A stretch of 64,000 nt of DNA from Panacagrimonas sp046594215 (GTDB lineage: Bacteria > Pseudomonadota > Gammaproteobacteria > Nevskiales > Nevskiaceae). Every line of letters begins with the position of its first letter. Position 1 is the stretch's first letter. The notes under the pieces were generated by a model. That model was not told the origin of the DNA, made no database searches, and saw only the letters and a list, made by a program, of their open reading frames with translations. Shown here piece by piece: positions 25,008 to 33,218 of this stretch. The stretch spans positions 62,001 to 126,000 of the forward strand of contig JBKJPX010000014.1 of the NCBI GenBank assembly GCA_046594215.1. The letters run 5' to 3'. Made by a program: the position numbers and the translations under genes.

Positions 25008-26438
25008 ATGTCGGGACCGCCGGCCACTGCTCCGATCGCATCTGCGATGCCCTTGCCCGATGCAGCGATCACGCGCCTGCGCGTGGCGCTACCTGCCGAT
25101 CGACTTTTTTTTGAGCCGGCCGACTGCCTGCCCTATGCCTACGACAATTCGCGCCGCGTGGCACTGCCGCAGGCGGTTGCGTTTCCCATCACGGAAGATG
25201 AAGTCGTAGCGCTCGTGCGCGCGTGCCGCGAGTTTCGCCTGCCCCTGACCGTACGCGGTCGCGGCACCAACACCACGGGCGCCACCGTGCCGCTTGCGGG
25301 TGGGCTGGTTGTCTCGATGGAACGGATGAGCCGCATCCTGGTCTTCTCGCCCGGCGATCGCATGATCGAGTGCGAGGCCGGTTGCACCAACGGTGCGGTG
25401 CAGCGTGCTGCTGCGGCACACGGCCTATTCTGGGCGCCGGACCCGACCAGTGCGGACTACGCCTCAGTCGGCGGCAACCTCGCGTGCGGCGCCGGCGGAC
25501 CGCGCGCGGTGAAGTACGGGACCGCCAGAGAGAACGTGCTGGGCCTGAGCGTCGTGACCGGCGCCGGCGACCTGATTCGCAGCGGCTGCCACACCACCAA
25601 GGGCGTCGTAGGCTACGACCTCACGCGCCTGCTGGTTGGCAGCGAGGGTACGCTGGGCCTGATCACGCGCGCCACGCTCAAGCTGCTGCCCAAGCCCTCG
25701 GGCCTGCGCACATTGCGCGTGGCCTACTGTGACGTGCCGTCTGCGATCCAGGCAGTAACGCGGATCATGGGGCAGCCCGCGGCGCCCTGCGCGCTCGAGT
25801 TCTTCGACGGCGACGCGGTAGCGCTGGCGCAGGCCTGGCGCGACTGCGGCATACCCGCGCAGGCCGGCGCGTTGCTGCTGATCGACGTCGACGGTGAAGG
25901 TGCGGCGCTCGAAGCGGACGCGCTGGCGATCTCCCACGCGGCCCGTGGCGAGGGCTTGCTGGAGTTGCGCAGCGCAACCTCGCGCGCCGAATCCGAAGAC
26001 CTGTGGGCGGCGCGCAAAGCGCTGTCGCCTTCGCTGCGAAAGCTCGCACCGCGCAAGGTCAACGAGGACGTCGCGGTGCCGATCACGCGGCTGCCGGAAC
26101 TGGTGGCGGGACTGGGTGCGCTGTCGAAGCAGCATGGGCTGCGCATCGTCAGCTTCGGTCACGCCGGCAACGGCAACCTGCACGTGAACATCCTCGCGGA
26201 TCCCGCCGACCCGTCGCAGCTGCGCGCGATCGAGGCGTGCCTGCACGCGGTGTTTCGCCTCGTGCTGAGCCTCGACGGCACCTTGTCCGGCGAGCACGGC
26301 GTGGGTATCGACAAGCGGGACTTCGTGAGTTGGGAGGTCGCCGCGCCCGCACTGTCGCTGATGCACCAGATCCGCCGCGTGTTCGATCCGGACGGGATCC
26401 TGAATCCCGGAAAGACCCTCCCCGACCCCGAGGGGTAG
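25008..26438 (+). CDS. FAD-binding oxidoreductase (GlcD / D-lactate dehydrogenase type)
   Basis: 476 residues. VAO-type FAD domain (about 45-225: LTVRGRGTNTTGATVPLAGG, PDPTSADYASVGGNLACGAGG, LVGSEGTLGLITRATLKLLP) followed by the FAD-oxidase C domain with GHAGNGNLHVNIL and GEHGVGIDKRDF near the end. Such enzymes oxidise a D-2-hydroxy acid (D-lactate, glycolate, D-2-hydroxyglutarate) to the 2-oxo acid and pass electrons to the quinone pool or cytochrome c. Substrate cannot be told. It starts 5 bases after yraN and occupies the place of diaA/yraP relative to Pseudomonas. Confidence 0.9.
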   Translation: MSGPPATAPIASAMPLPDAAITRLRVALPADRLFFEPADCLPYAYDNSRRVALPQAVAFPITEDEVVALVRACREFRLPLTVRGRGTNTTGATVPLAGGLVVSMERMSRILVFSPGDRMIECEAGCTNGAVQRAAAAHGLFWAPDPTSADYASVGGNLACGAGGPRAVKYGTARENVLGLSVVTGAGDLIRSGCHTTKGVVGYDLTRLLVGSEGTLGLITRATLKLLPKPSGLRTLRVAYCDVPSAIQAVTRIMGQPAAPCALEFFDGDAVALAQAWRDCGIPAQAGALLLIDVDGEGAALEADALAISHAARGEGLLELRSATSRAESEDLWAARKALSPSLRKLAPRKVNEDVAVPITRLPELVAGLGALSKQHGLRIVSFGHAGNGNLHVNILADPADPSQLRAIEACLHAVFRLVLSLDGTLSGEHGVGIDKRDFVSWEVAAPALSLMHQIRRVFDPDGILNPGKTLPDPEG

Positions 26439-26474
26439 AGGCGAGTCAGCGCCTGCCAATCAGGGGATGGACAA

Positions 26475-26592
26475 GACTCAGCGCAAAGGCGCAACGGGGA
26501 AACGGGGAAACGGAAAAAAAGAGAACGCGAAGAAATCAGCCAAAAACTCTGCGCCCCTTATTTTCCCCTCGCGCCTTCGCGTTTAGAAAGTC
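26475..26592. repeat. Imperfect inverted repeat of about 118 bases
   Basis: Ends start GACT and finish AGTC. The left arm CGCAAAGGCGCAACGGGGAAA matches the reverse complement of the right arm (CGCGAAGGCGCGAGGGGAAAA) at nearly all positions. The A-rich middle (about 26512-26545) would form the loop. It fills the gap between the convergent FAD oxidoreductase and sspB genes, so it may act as a bidirectional terminator, or be a copy of a non-autonomous palindromic repeat. A second copy is not visible in this window. Confidence 0.6.
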
Positions 26593-26631
26593 TTTTCGCC
26601 ACCTGAGAACAGAAGGCTGCGAGGAAGCGCG

Positions 26632-27045
26632 CTACTTCACCACGCGCAAGTGGCCGCGACCGCCAGTCTTGGGCTTCGGGGCGCTATCTTCCTTGGCTGG
26701 CTCGGGCAGCGCGTCCTTCGGCGGCGGCGTCTCGATGTCGCCGAAGACGATGCCTTCTCCGTTTTCGCGTGCGAACACGGCGAGCACCGCGCCGACCGGA
26801 ACGAGCACTTCGCAGGCGCGACCGCCGAAGCGGGCGGAGAACCAGATCGGATCGGCCTGCAGGTCGAGGCTCTGCACGGCCATGGGGCTGATGTTCAGCG
26901 TGATGCGCCCTTCCTGCACGTACTCGCGCGGCACGTTGACGCCTTCGACATCCGCGGCGACAAGCAGGTGCGGCGTGAAGCCGTTGTCCGTCGCCCAATC
27001 ATAGATGGCGCGAATCAGGTAGGGACGGCGGGAGCGTTGACTCAT
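26632..27045 (-). CDS. sspB: ClpXP adaptor SspB
   Basis: 137 residues. SspB binds ssrA-tagged and other substrates and delivers them to ClpXP. The folded domain (RPYLIRAIYDWATDNGFTPH through VFARENGEG) is followed by a proline/lysine-rich flexible linker, and the C-terminus RGHLRVVK matches the ClpX-binding tail (LRVVK) of E. coli SspB. ATG 27045; sspA lies 13 bases upstream on the same strand. Confidence 0.95.
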   Translation of the reverse strand: MSQRSRRPYLIRAIYDWATDNGFTPHLLVAADVEGVNVPREYVQEGRITLNISPMAVQSLDLQADPIWFSARFGGRACEVLVPVGAVLAVFARENGEGIVFGDIETPPPKDALPEPAKEDSAPKPKTGGRGHLRVVK

Positions 27046-27058
27046 CGTGCTCAGAATT

Positions 27059-27730
27059 CTACCTGTGTCCCTTTGACGCCGCCGTGCGCTGCGACTCGAC
27101 CAGGCTGGCCGCGAACGCCGGCCGCGCGAACACGCGCTCGGCGTACCGACGGATCGGCTCGCTGCCGTTGGGCAGCGCCAGCTTGAGCGAAGCCAGCCGC
27201 CACAGCAGCGCGGCCCAGGCGCAATCCGCGATACCGAACTCCAGGCCCAGGAACCAGCCACGCGCTGGGAACAGTCGTCCGCTGGCGGCCAGCTGATCGG
27301 ACAGCTGCTTACGCGCGGCGCGCGCCTGCGCCGGAGGACCCGACTCGATCGTCTTCACCAGCGACAACCAGTCGTGCTCGATCTGGCTCATGGCCATGCG
27401 CAGCCGCGCCCGCATCGCGGCCTCGGGCGGCATCATCGGCGGATGCGGATAGCGCTCGTCGAGGAACTCCGCGATCAGTCGCGCCGGGTAGATCACGGTC
27501 TCGCGGTCGGTGAGCGTGGGCAGGCTCTGCGCCGGATTGAGCACGGCGAGGTCCTCGCTCAAGCTGCCCGAGGACTGCACGAGCACGCGCGCACCGGGCA
27601 CGTCCTTCTCGGCCAACACCAGTCGAACCCAGTGGCAGCCGACTTGGTCCGCCGAGCAGTAGAGCGTGACACCGGCGTTGGATGCGGGCTTGGCGGCCGG
27701 CACGTATTTCGTCTTGGCGCGCAGCGTCAT
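27059..27730 (-). CDS. sspA: Stringent starvation protein A (GST fold)
   Basis: 223 residues. Glutathione-S-transferase fold protein that binds RNA polymerase in E. coli and activates late or stress promoters. N-terminal thioredoxin-like part (VTLYCSADQVGCHWVRLVLAEK, then LNPAQSLPTLTDRETVIY) and a helical C-terminal domain. The segment after Pro-Thr-Leu, TDRETVIYPARLIAEFLDERYPHPPMMP, is SspA-like. ATG 27730 gives family length. The paired sspA-sspB next to the bc1 genes is typical. Upstream lies the bc1 terminator, so it has its own promoter, not clearly identified. Confidence 0.93.
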   Translation of the reverse strand: MTLRAKTKYVPAAKPASNAGVTLYCSADQVGCHWVRLVLAEKDVPGARVLVQSSGSLSEDLAVLNPAQSLPTLTDRETVIYPARLIAEFLDERYPHPPMMPPEAAMRARLRMAMSQIEHDWLSLVKTIESGPPAQARAARKQLSDQLAASGRLFPARGWFLGLEFGIADCAWAALLWRLASLKLALPNGSEPIRRYAERVFARPAFAASLVESQRTAASKGHR

Positions 27731-27835
27731 TGGGCGCGTAAAAATCCTTGGGGGAAACCACGGGATGAGAGTGAATGTGCACCCCCGCCCGCCAAGTGGC
27801 AACTTTTTGCCCTGAGATCGCGGCGCGCGCGGGCC

Positions 27836-27863
27836 AAAAAAAGGCCGGTCACGACGACCGGCC
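27836..27863 (-). terminator. Terminator of the cytochrome bc1 operon
   Basis: Minus strand: 8-base stem GGCCGGTC / GACCGGCC with loop GTCGT, followed by seven T residues. It lies 46 bases after the cytochrome c1 stop codon. Confidence 0.88.
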
Positions 27864-27908
27864 CGATGACACTCCTGGCGGCGGCCCGGGGCCGCGAAAG
27901 GCGCGTGC

Positions 27909-28724
27909 TCAGTGCACGTCGCGCCAGTATTCCTTCTTCAGCAGGTAGGCGAAAACCAGCAGGATCAGCAGGTACACGATGGCCTTGACGCCGACCGCCT
28001 GGCGATGCGTGCGACCCGGCTCGGCTGCGTAGGCCAAGAAATTGACGATGTCGCCGACGAACTTGTCGTAGTCCTTCGGGGCAAGCTCGCCGGCCTGGAT
28101 CAACTTGAACGGCGACGCATGCCCGTGACCCTCGGCGTGCTCACCTTCGGCTTTCTTTTCGCCGTGCTCGGCTTCAGCCTTCTCACCACCGCCGGCGGCT
28201 TCGGCGTGCTTCTCTTCGAGCTTCTCCTGCCAGCCCTGCTTCGCCCACAGCACGTGGGGCATCGACACGCCCGGCAGCACTAGGTTGTTGACGCCCATCG
28301 GGCGGCTCGGATCGACGTAGAAGCTCTTCAGGTAGCTGTAGACCCAGTCTTCGCCGCGCGCGCGCGTCTCGAGGGTCAGATCGGGCGGCGCCTGCCCGAA
28401 CCACTTGGCGGCCTCCGCCTTGGGCAGCGAGGAGATGATCTGGTCACCGACCTTCTCGCTCGTGAACATCAGGTTGGCCTTGAGCAGATCCTCGGGAATC
28501 TGCAGGTCCTGGCCCATACGGCTGTATCGCAGGTACTTCATGGAGTGACAGCCGGAGCAGTAACCCATGAAGACCTTCGCGCCGCGCTGCACCGACGGCA
28601 GGTTGCTCACGTCCGCCTTGTACGAGTACGGGAGCGGGTGGCCCGAGGCCAGGGTGATGCCCGAAAACATCAAGGCCAGGCCCGCAGCCGCCAGCTTGCT
28701 CAACATCAGCGACACGGACTTCAT
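27909..28724 (-). CDS. petC: Ubiquinol-cytochrome c reductase, cytochrome c1 subunit
   Basis: 271 residues. Passes electrons from the Rieske centre to cytochrome c. Signal peptide (about 1-27), haem c site CSGCH (Cys56, Cys59, His60), and a C-terminal membrane anchor (VYLLILLVFAYLLKKEYW). Residues about 170-203 form a low-complexity stretch rich in Glu, Lys, Ala and His that ends EGHGHA and is not part of the usual fold. ATG 28724 overlaps the cytochrome b stop and has GAGAGGGTGA upstream. Confidence 0.95.
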   Translation of the reverse strand: MKSVSLMLSKLAAAGLALMFSGITLASGHPLPYSYKADVSNLPSVQRGAKVFMGYCSGCHSMKYLRYSRMGQDLQIPEDLLKANLMFTSEKVGDQIISSLPKAEAAKWFGQAPPDLTLETRARGEDWVYSYLKSFYVDPSRPMGVNNLVLPGVSMPHVLWAKQGWQEKLEEKHAEAAGGGEKAEAEHGEKKAEGEHAEGHGHASPFKLIQAGELAPKDYDKFVGDIVNFLAYAAEPGRTHRQAVGVKAIVYLLILLVFAYLLKKEYWRDVH

Positions 28725-29974
28725 GAGGTCACCCTCTCCGGAACCGGCTTCGATTTTTCAAACTTGTGAAAGAACATCAGGCCGACGAAAAACGCGAAGT
28801 AATAGATGGTGCCGATTCGCGAGAGCAGCGTGAACAGCGCGGTCGGCGGCTGCAGGCCCACGTAGTTCAGCATCACGAAGTCGGCGGCGAACAGCATCGT
28901 CGCGACCTTGGTCACCATGCCCTTGTAGCGAATCGACTTGACTGGATTCTTGTCCAGCCAGGGCAGCAGGAACAGGATGATCACGGCACCGAACATCACG
29001 ATCACGCCCGGCAGCGCGGAGCTGAACATCGAGGGCGTGGCGCGCAACATCGCGTAGAACGCACCGAAGTACCAGGCCGGAGCGATGTGCTCGGGCGTGA
29101 CCAGCGGGTTGGCTTCCTGGAAGTTGGGCTTTTCGAGGAAGTAGCCGCCACCGTCCGGGGCAAAGCAGATGACCGCGACGAACAGGATCAGGAAGACCGT
29201 GACGCCGACGATGTCCTTGACCGTGTAGTACGGGTGGAAGCCGATGCCGTCGAGCGGAATGTGCGTTACCGGATCCTTGAACTTCTTGATGTCCACGCCG
29301 TCCGGGTTGTTCGAGCCCACCTCATGCAGCGCGATCAGGTGAGCGATCACCAGGCCGACCAGCGCGAAGGGCAGGAACACCACGTGCAGCGAGAACAGGC
29401 GGCTGAGCGTGGCGTCGGAGGGGATGTAGTCGCCCTGGATCCAGATCACCAGGTCCGGCCCGATGTACGGGATCGTGCCGAACAGGTTGAAGATCACGTT
29501 GGCACCCCAGTAGCTCATCTGGCCCCAGGGCAGCACGTAGCCGCAGAAGCCCTCGGCCATCAGCACCAGGTAGATCAGGCAGCCGAAGATCCAGATCAGT
29601 TCACGCGGTTTCTTGTGCGAGCCGTACAGGAGGCCGCGAAACATGTGCAGGTACACGACAAGGAAGAAAGCGCTCGCGCCCGTCGAGTGCATGTACCTGA
29701 GCATGCTTCCCCAGGGCACGTCGCGCATGATGTATTCGACGGAGTCGAAGGCGAGCTTCGAATCCGCCTTGTAGTGCATCGCCAGCCAGATGCCCGTGAG
29801 CAGCTGGTTGACCATCACCAACAGCGCCAGCGAGCCGAAGTAGTACCAGAAGTTGAAGTTCTTCGGCGCGTAGTACTCGGTGAGATGGTCCTTCCACAGC
29901 TTGGTTGCCGGGAAGCGGTCGTCGATCCACCCCATGAAGCCGGTGGTCTTGTGCGGATTGGGAACGATGGCCAT
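28721..29974 (-). CDS. petB: Ubiquinol-cytochrome c reductase, cytochrome b subunit
   Basis: 417 residues, eight membrane helices. Oxidises ubiquinol and carries the two b haems; haem-ligand histidines are in MHSTGASAFFLVVYLHMFRG and SLHVVFLPFALVGLVIAHLIALHEVG. The Qo-site signature, PEWY in many bc1 complexes, reads PAWY here (residues 299-302). Lies 16 bases after the Rieske gene and overlaps cytochrome c1 by ATGA. Confidence 0.97.
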   Translation of the reverse strand: MAIVPNPHKTTGFMGWIDDRFPATKLWKDHLTEYYAPKNFNFWYYFGSLALLVMVNQLLTGIWLAMHYKADSKLAFDSVEYIMRDVPWGSMLRYMHSTGASAFFLVVYLHMFRGLLYGSHKKPRELIWIFGCLIYLVLMAEGFCGYVLPWGQMSYWGANVIFNLFGTIPYIGPDLVIWIQGDYIPSDATLSRLFSLHVVFLPFALVGLVIAHLIALHEVGSNNPDGVDIKKFKDPVTHIPLDGIGFHPYYTVKDIVGVTVFLILFVAVICFAPDGGGYFLEKPNFQEANPLVTPEHIAPAWYFGAFYAMLRATPSMFSSALPGVIVMFGAVIILFLLPWLDKNPVKSIRYKGMVTKVATMLFAADFVMLNYVGLQPPTALFTLLSRIGTIYYFAFFVGLMFFHKFEKSKPVPERVTS

Positions 29975-29990
29975 GTGCGGGTTCTCTGTC

Positions 29991-30608
29991 TTATGCCGCC
30001 ACCGGGTCTTCGCCGATCACGATCGTCGTGTCGTTATCGAAGCGATACGGGGGAACTCTGAGGTTGATCGGCGCGGGCACGTTCTTGTAGACGCGACCGG
30101 ACAGGTCGAACTTGGAGCCATGACAGGGGCAGTAGAAGCCGCCCTGCCAGTTCGCGGAGATCTCCGGCGCCGGGTGGTCCGGGCGGAAAGTCGGCGAGCA
30201 GCCCAGGTGGGTGCAGGACCCGATCAGGACGAGGACCTCTGGCTTGAGCGCGCGTGCGTCGCCCTTGATGTAGTCCGGCTGCTGCGGCTGCTCGTTGTCG
30301 GGATCCGCGAGGTCGCCCTTGACCTGGGCCAGGCCCGCAAGCATCTCGGGCGTGCGCTTGATGATCCAAACCGGCTTGCCGCGCCAGGCAACGTTGAGCT
30401 TCTGACCCGGCTCGAGCAGCGAAATGTCCTGCGTCACCGGCGCGCCGAGGGCCTTCGCGCGCTCGCTGGGCTTGAGAGAGGCGAGAAACGGCCAGGCCAC
30501 GAAACCCACACCGACCGCGCCGACGCCGCTGGTCGCGAGCGTAAGGAACCGCCGACGCCCCGGGTCCACACCGGAACCCGTGGCATTGGCCACGCTTTGC
30601 GTGCTCAT
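29991..30608 (-). CDS. petA: Ubiquinol-cytochrome c reductase, Rieske iron-sulfur subunit
   Basis: 205 residues. Twin-arginine signal with RRRFL at residues 18-22 and an N-terminal anchor helix. The 2Fe-2S cluster ligands are Cys132 and His134 of SCTHLGC and Cys160 and His163 of YCPCHGS; Cys137 and Cys162 form the usual disulphide. ATG 30608 follows AGGGGG. First gene of the petABC operon. Confidence 0.96.
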   Translation of the reverse strand: MSTQSVANATGSGVDPGRRRFLTLATSGVGAVGVGFVAWPFLASLKPSERAKALGAPVTQDISLLEPGQKLNVAWRGKPVWIIKRTPEMLAGLAQVKGDLADPDNEQPQQPDYIKGDARALKPEVLVLIGSCTHLGCSPTFRPDHPAPEISANWQGGFYCPCHGSKFDLSGRVYKNVPAPINLRVPPYRFDNDTTIVIGEDPVAA

Positions 30609-30701
30609 CAAATCAAGCCCCCTGCGAAAGGATGGAAAACAGCTGGCGGGGGACCTGGGTTGGAGCACCACGTTCTTGCGAGCGCCCCGCCTAGCGCGGG
30701 A

Positions 30702-30730
30702 ATTATACGTCCCGATCTGCGCGTCGGTAA
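30702..30730 (-). promoter_or_regulatory. Promoter of the bc1 operon
   Basis: Minus strand: perfect -10 TATAAT (30702-30707) with a weak -35 TTACCG 17 bases upstream (30725-30730). Predicted transcript leader is about 85-90 bases. The rest of the 219-base gap to the divergent sulfatase gene shows nothing else clear. Confidence 0.6.
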
Positions 30731-30827
30731 GGCACGGCGATCCCGAATGTTGCCCAGATCGCACGCTTGACCTGACCCAGACGCGTCGGCAGATTGCAAG
30801 ACCGCCTCATCACTAGCCGTCGCCCCC

Positions 30828-32306
30828 ATGCTGCGATCCATCCTGATTTCCCTGCTGACCGTCGTAGCGCTCTGCGCATGCGGCGGCGGGGGCGGGGGCC
30901 CATCGGACCCGCCTCCGATCGTCGGTCGGACCTGCACGCTGGAACCGGACACGGCCGCGCTGCAACGGCCGGCCGTGGCGGCCAACATCCTGTTCCTGAT
31001 CACCGAGGACCAGGGGACGCAGATGGGGGCGCTCGGAACCCCGGGCCTTGCCACTCCGAACGAAGACGCGCTGGCGGCGGCCGGCAGCTTGCTCACCAAT
31101 GCGCATGTGACGCTCGCGACCTGCACCGGATCCAAGTCTTCCATCTTCACGGGGTTGAGCAACCACAACTCCGGCGCCAACGGCAACGTGCAGGAGTACG
31201 TCGGGTCGGCGGAGCAACTTGCTGCCGAGAATCCGCCCTGGCTGAAAGATCCAGCCTCGGCGTACAACCAGAACAAGATCCACACGGACATCCCGACGCT
31301 CATCGAGATCCTGCACGCCGCCGGCTTCTACACCGGGCTGCACAACAAGTTCCACCTCGCCCCGCACACCAAGTTTCCCTACGACCAGTGGGATGCGCGC
31401 AACAGCTCCTACATCCAGATCAAGGAATTCATCGCCACCGCCCAGGCGCAGGGCAAGCGCTGGTTCCTTACCCACGTGATCCAGGATTCCCACCGTCCCT
31501 ACCCGGACAGCACCACCGCTCCTATCACGGTGGACCCCGCACTGGTCGAACTGCCCGCTTTCCTGCCCGACACGCCCGAGATCCGCAGGGACTGGGCGGA
31601 ATACCTCGAGGCCATCAAGCACGCCGACAACAATTTCGGCGAGGCCCTGCGGGCGCTGCAGGATTCGGGCGCCGCCCCCGACACCCTGGTGGTTTTCATG
31701 GGCGACCACGGACCGAGCTATCACCGCGCCAAGCTGTCGACTTACGGGTTCGGCCTACGCGCGCCAGTCGTCTTTCGCGGTCCGGGCGTGGTCGCGGCCG
31801 TGCGCGACGAGCTCTTCAGCAACGTCGACATGATGGTGACGATGCTCGACATGCTCGGCTACGCCGCGCCGCCGACACAGGGCATCTCGTTCCGGTCCGT
31901 TCTGGCCGGCACCGCGACCACCCCGCCGCGCAGCTGCCTCATCGGCGAGACCAATTCGGACCGTTCCATCTTTGACGGTCGCTACCGCCTGTTAGAGACG
32001 CCCATCGCGAACGACACCAACATGCCCGACGACAATCGCTTGTTCGTGCCCTGGCGCAACAGGGTCTATCAGGAAATCGTCTCGAAGAAGGACATGCCCG
32101 GGTTCGCCGAGGCCTATCGCCTGCTCGATCTCTCGGACAGAAATCTGACCCAATTCGCGCGACCCGCCTACGAGTTCTACGACGACTCGAACGATCCCTG
32201 GGAGGTCCATGATCTCGGGGGCGACGCCGCGTTCGCTGCCGAACGCGCACGACTGGCTGCCCTGCTCGATCGCTGGCGGGCGGAGACCCGGGACACGCCG
32301 CGATGA
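30828..32306 (+). CDS. Sulfatase-like lipoprotein with altered active-site motif
   Basis: 492 residues. Signal peptide ending LCAC then a run of glycines, so Cys18 is a probable lipid-attachment site and the protein is exported. The alkaline-phosphatase/sulfatase fold is clear: NILFLITEDQGTQMGALGTPG near the N-terminus, TPNEDALAAAGSLLTNAHVT, and the metal site VFMGDHGPSYHR. The catalytic cysteine motif that is CxPxR in type I sulfatases reads CTGSK here (Cys99, Gly101, Lys103), so conversion to formylglycine is doubtful; it could be a non-canonical sulfatase or another hydrolase of the superfamily. Overlaps the next gene by ATGA. Confidence 0.82.
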   Translation: MLRSILISLLTVVALCACGGGGGGPSDPPPIVGRTCTLEPDTAALQRPAVAANILFLITEDQGTQMGALGTPGLATPNEDALAAAGSLLTNAHVTLATCTGSKSSIFTGLSNHNSGANGNVQEYVGSAEQLAAENPPWLKDPASAYNQNKIHTDIPTLIEILHAAGFYTGLHNKFHLAPHTKFPYDQWDARNSSYIQIKEFIATAQAQGKRWFLTHVIQDSHRPYPDSTTAPITVDPALVELPAFLPDTPEIRRDWAEYLEAIKHADNNFGEALRALQDSGAAPDTLVVFMGDHGPSYHRAKLSTYGFGLRAPVVFRGPGVVAAVRDELFSNVDMMVTMLDMLGYAAPPTQGISFRSVLAGTATTPPRSCLIGETNSDRSIFDGRYRLLETPIANDTNMPDDNRLFVPWRNRVYQEIVSKKDMPGFAEAYRLLDLSDRNLTQFARPAYEFYDDSNDPWEVHDLGGDAAFAAERARLAALLDRWRAETRDTPR

Positions 32307-33169
32307 GGGTGGGCTTGGCGGCGATCGTCCGCAACGAGGTCAGCTACCTTCTGGAGTGGATCGCCTGGCACCAGAACCTCGGCTTCAACCAGTTCTGGAT
32401 CAGCGACAACCAGAGCGACGACGGCACGCTGGAACTGCTCGAGGACCTGCAGACCGCGGGCGTCGTGCGGCTGCACCGTCAGCCGCGCGAGAAGATGGCC
32501 CAGATCACGGCCTACAATTTCATGCTCTCGCGCTGGAGGCAGGACCTGGATCGCGTCGCGTTCCTCGACGCGGATGAATTCCTGGTCAGCAACGACGGAC
32601 GCAACCCGCTGGACCATCTCGAAGACCTGATCGCGCCTAAACAGGTGGGTGCGATTGCGGTGGCCTGGCGCCTGTTCGGCTCGTCCGGCCACGAGCATCG
32701 GACCGAGGGGCTCGTGATCGAGCGCTTCACGCGCTGCGCGCCGGACGAGCACGCCAAGTGCCGCTTCTTCAAGAGTTACTGCAAGCCCGCGCTGATCGCC
32801 GAGCAGCGCGTCCATCACGCGATCCTCGCGAAAAAGGCAGGCTATCTCGACACGGCGGGCAAGCCGGTCGAGTTCGTCAACCTGGACGGCAAACCGCTGA
32901 AGCACGGTGGCGGCCTGAAACGGGAGCCCGGACCGGGAACGGTCCGCGTGCACCACTACATCGTGAAGTCGCTGGAGGAGTACACGCGCTTCAAGCAGAA
33001 GCGGGGGGACGCTCACACCGACCCGCATCACGACCGTGGCATCGCGTACTTCCGCAATCACGACAGCAACGAGCTCGAGTGCCTTGCGGCCCTGCCCTAT
33101 CTCGAGCAGACCCGCCAGGGCATCGCGCGCCTGCGCAGCCTGTTGCCGCCCAGATCGCGGGACGCCTGA
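32303..33169 (+). CDS. Glycosyltransferase, Glyco_tranf_2_4 / GT92-like
   Basis: 288 residues. N-terminus RVGLAAIVRNEVSYLLEWIAWHQNLGF and ISDNQSDDGTLELL are typical of the Glyco_tranf_2_4 group; the DxD-like metal site is AFLDADEFLV. Conserved VRVHHYIVKSLEEYTRFKQKR lies near the C-terminus. No membrane segments; probably a cytosolic enzyme that adds a sugar to a surface polysaccharide. Translationally coupled to the sulfatase-like gene, and convergent with the capsule export operon. Acceptor and donor are unknown. Confidence 0.8.
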   Translation: MRVGLAAIVRNEVSYLLEWIAWHQNLGFNQFWISDNQSDDGTLELLEDLQTAGVVRLHRQPREKMAQITAYNFMLSRWRQDLDRVAFLDADEFLVSNDGRNPLDHLEDLIAPKQVGAIAVAWRLFGSSGHEHRTEGLVIERFTRCAPDEHAKCRFFKSYCKPALIAEQRVHHAILAKKAGYLDTAGKPVEFVNLDGKPLKHGGGLKREPGPGTVRVHHYIVKSLEEYTRFKQKRGDAHTDPHHDRGIAYFRNHDSNELECLAALPYLEQTRQGIARLRSLLPPRSRDA

Positions 33170-33218
33170 GGTTCACGCGGGCTTCGCCGCGCCCCTGATC
33201 GGGACGCGGCGTCCGGAC

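Noticed and set aside
33170..33218. GC-rich stem-loops between the convergent GT92-like and kpsD genes
   Set aside because: Short stems without a T-run; not enough to call a terminator.
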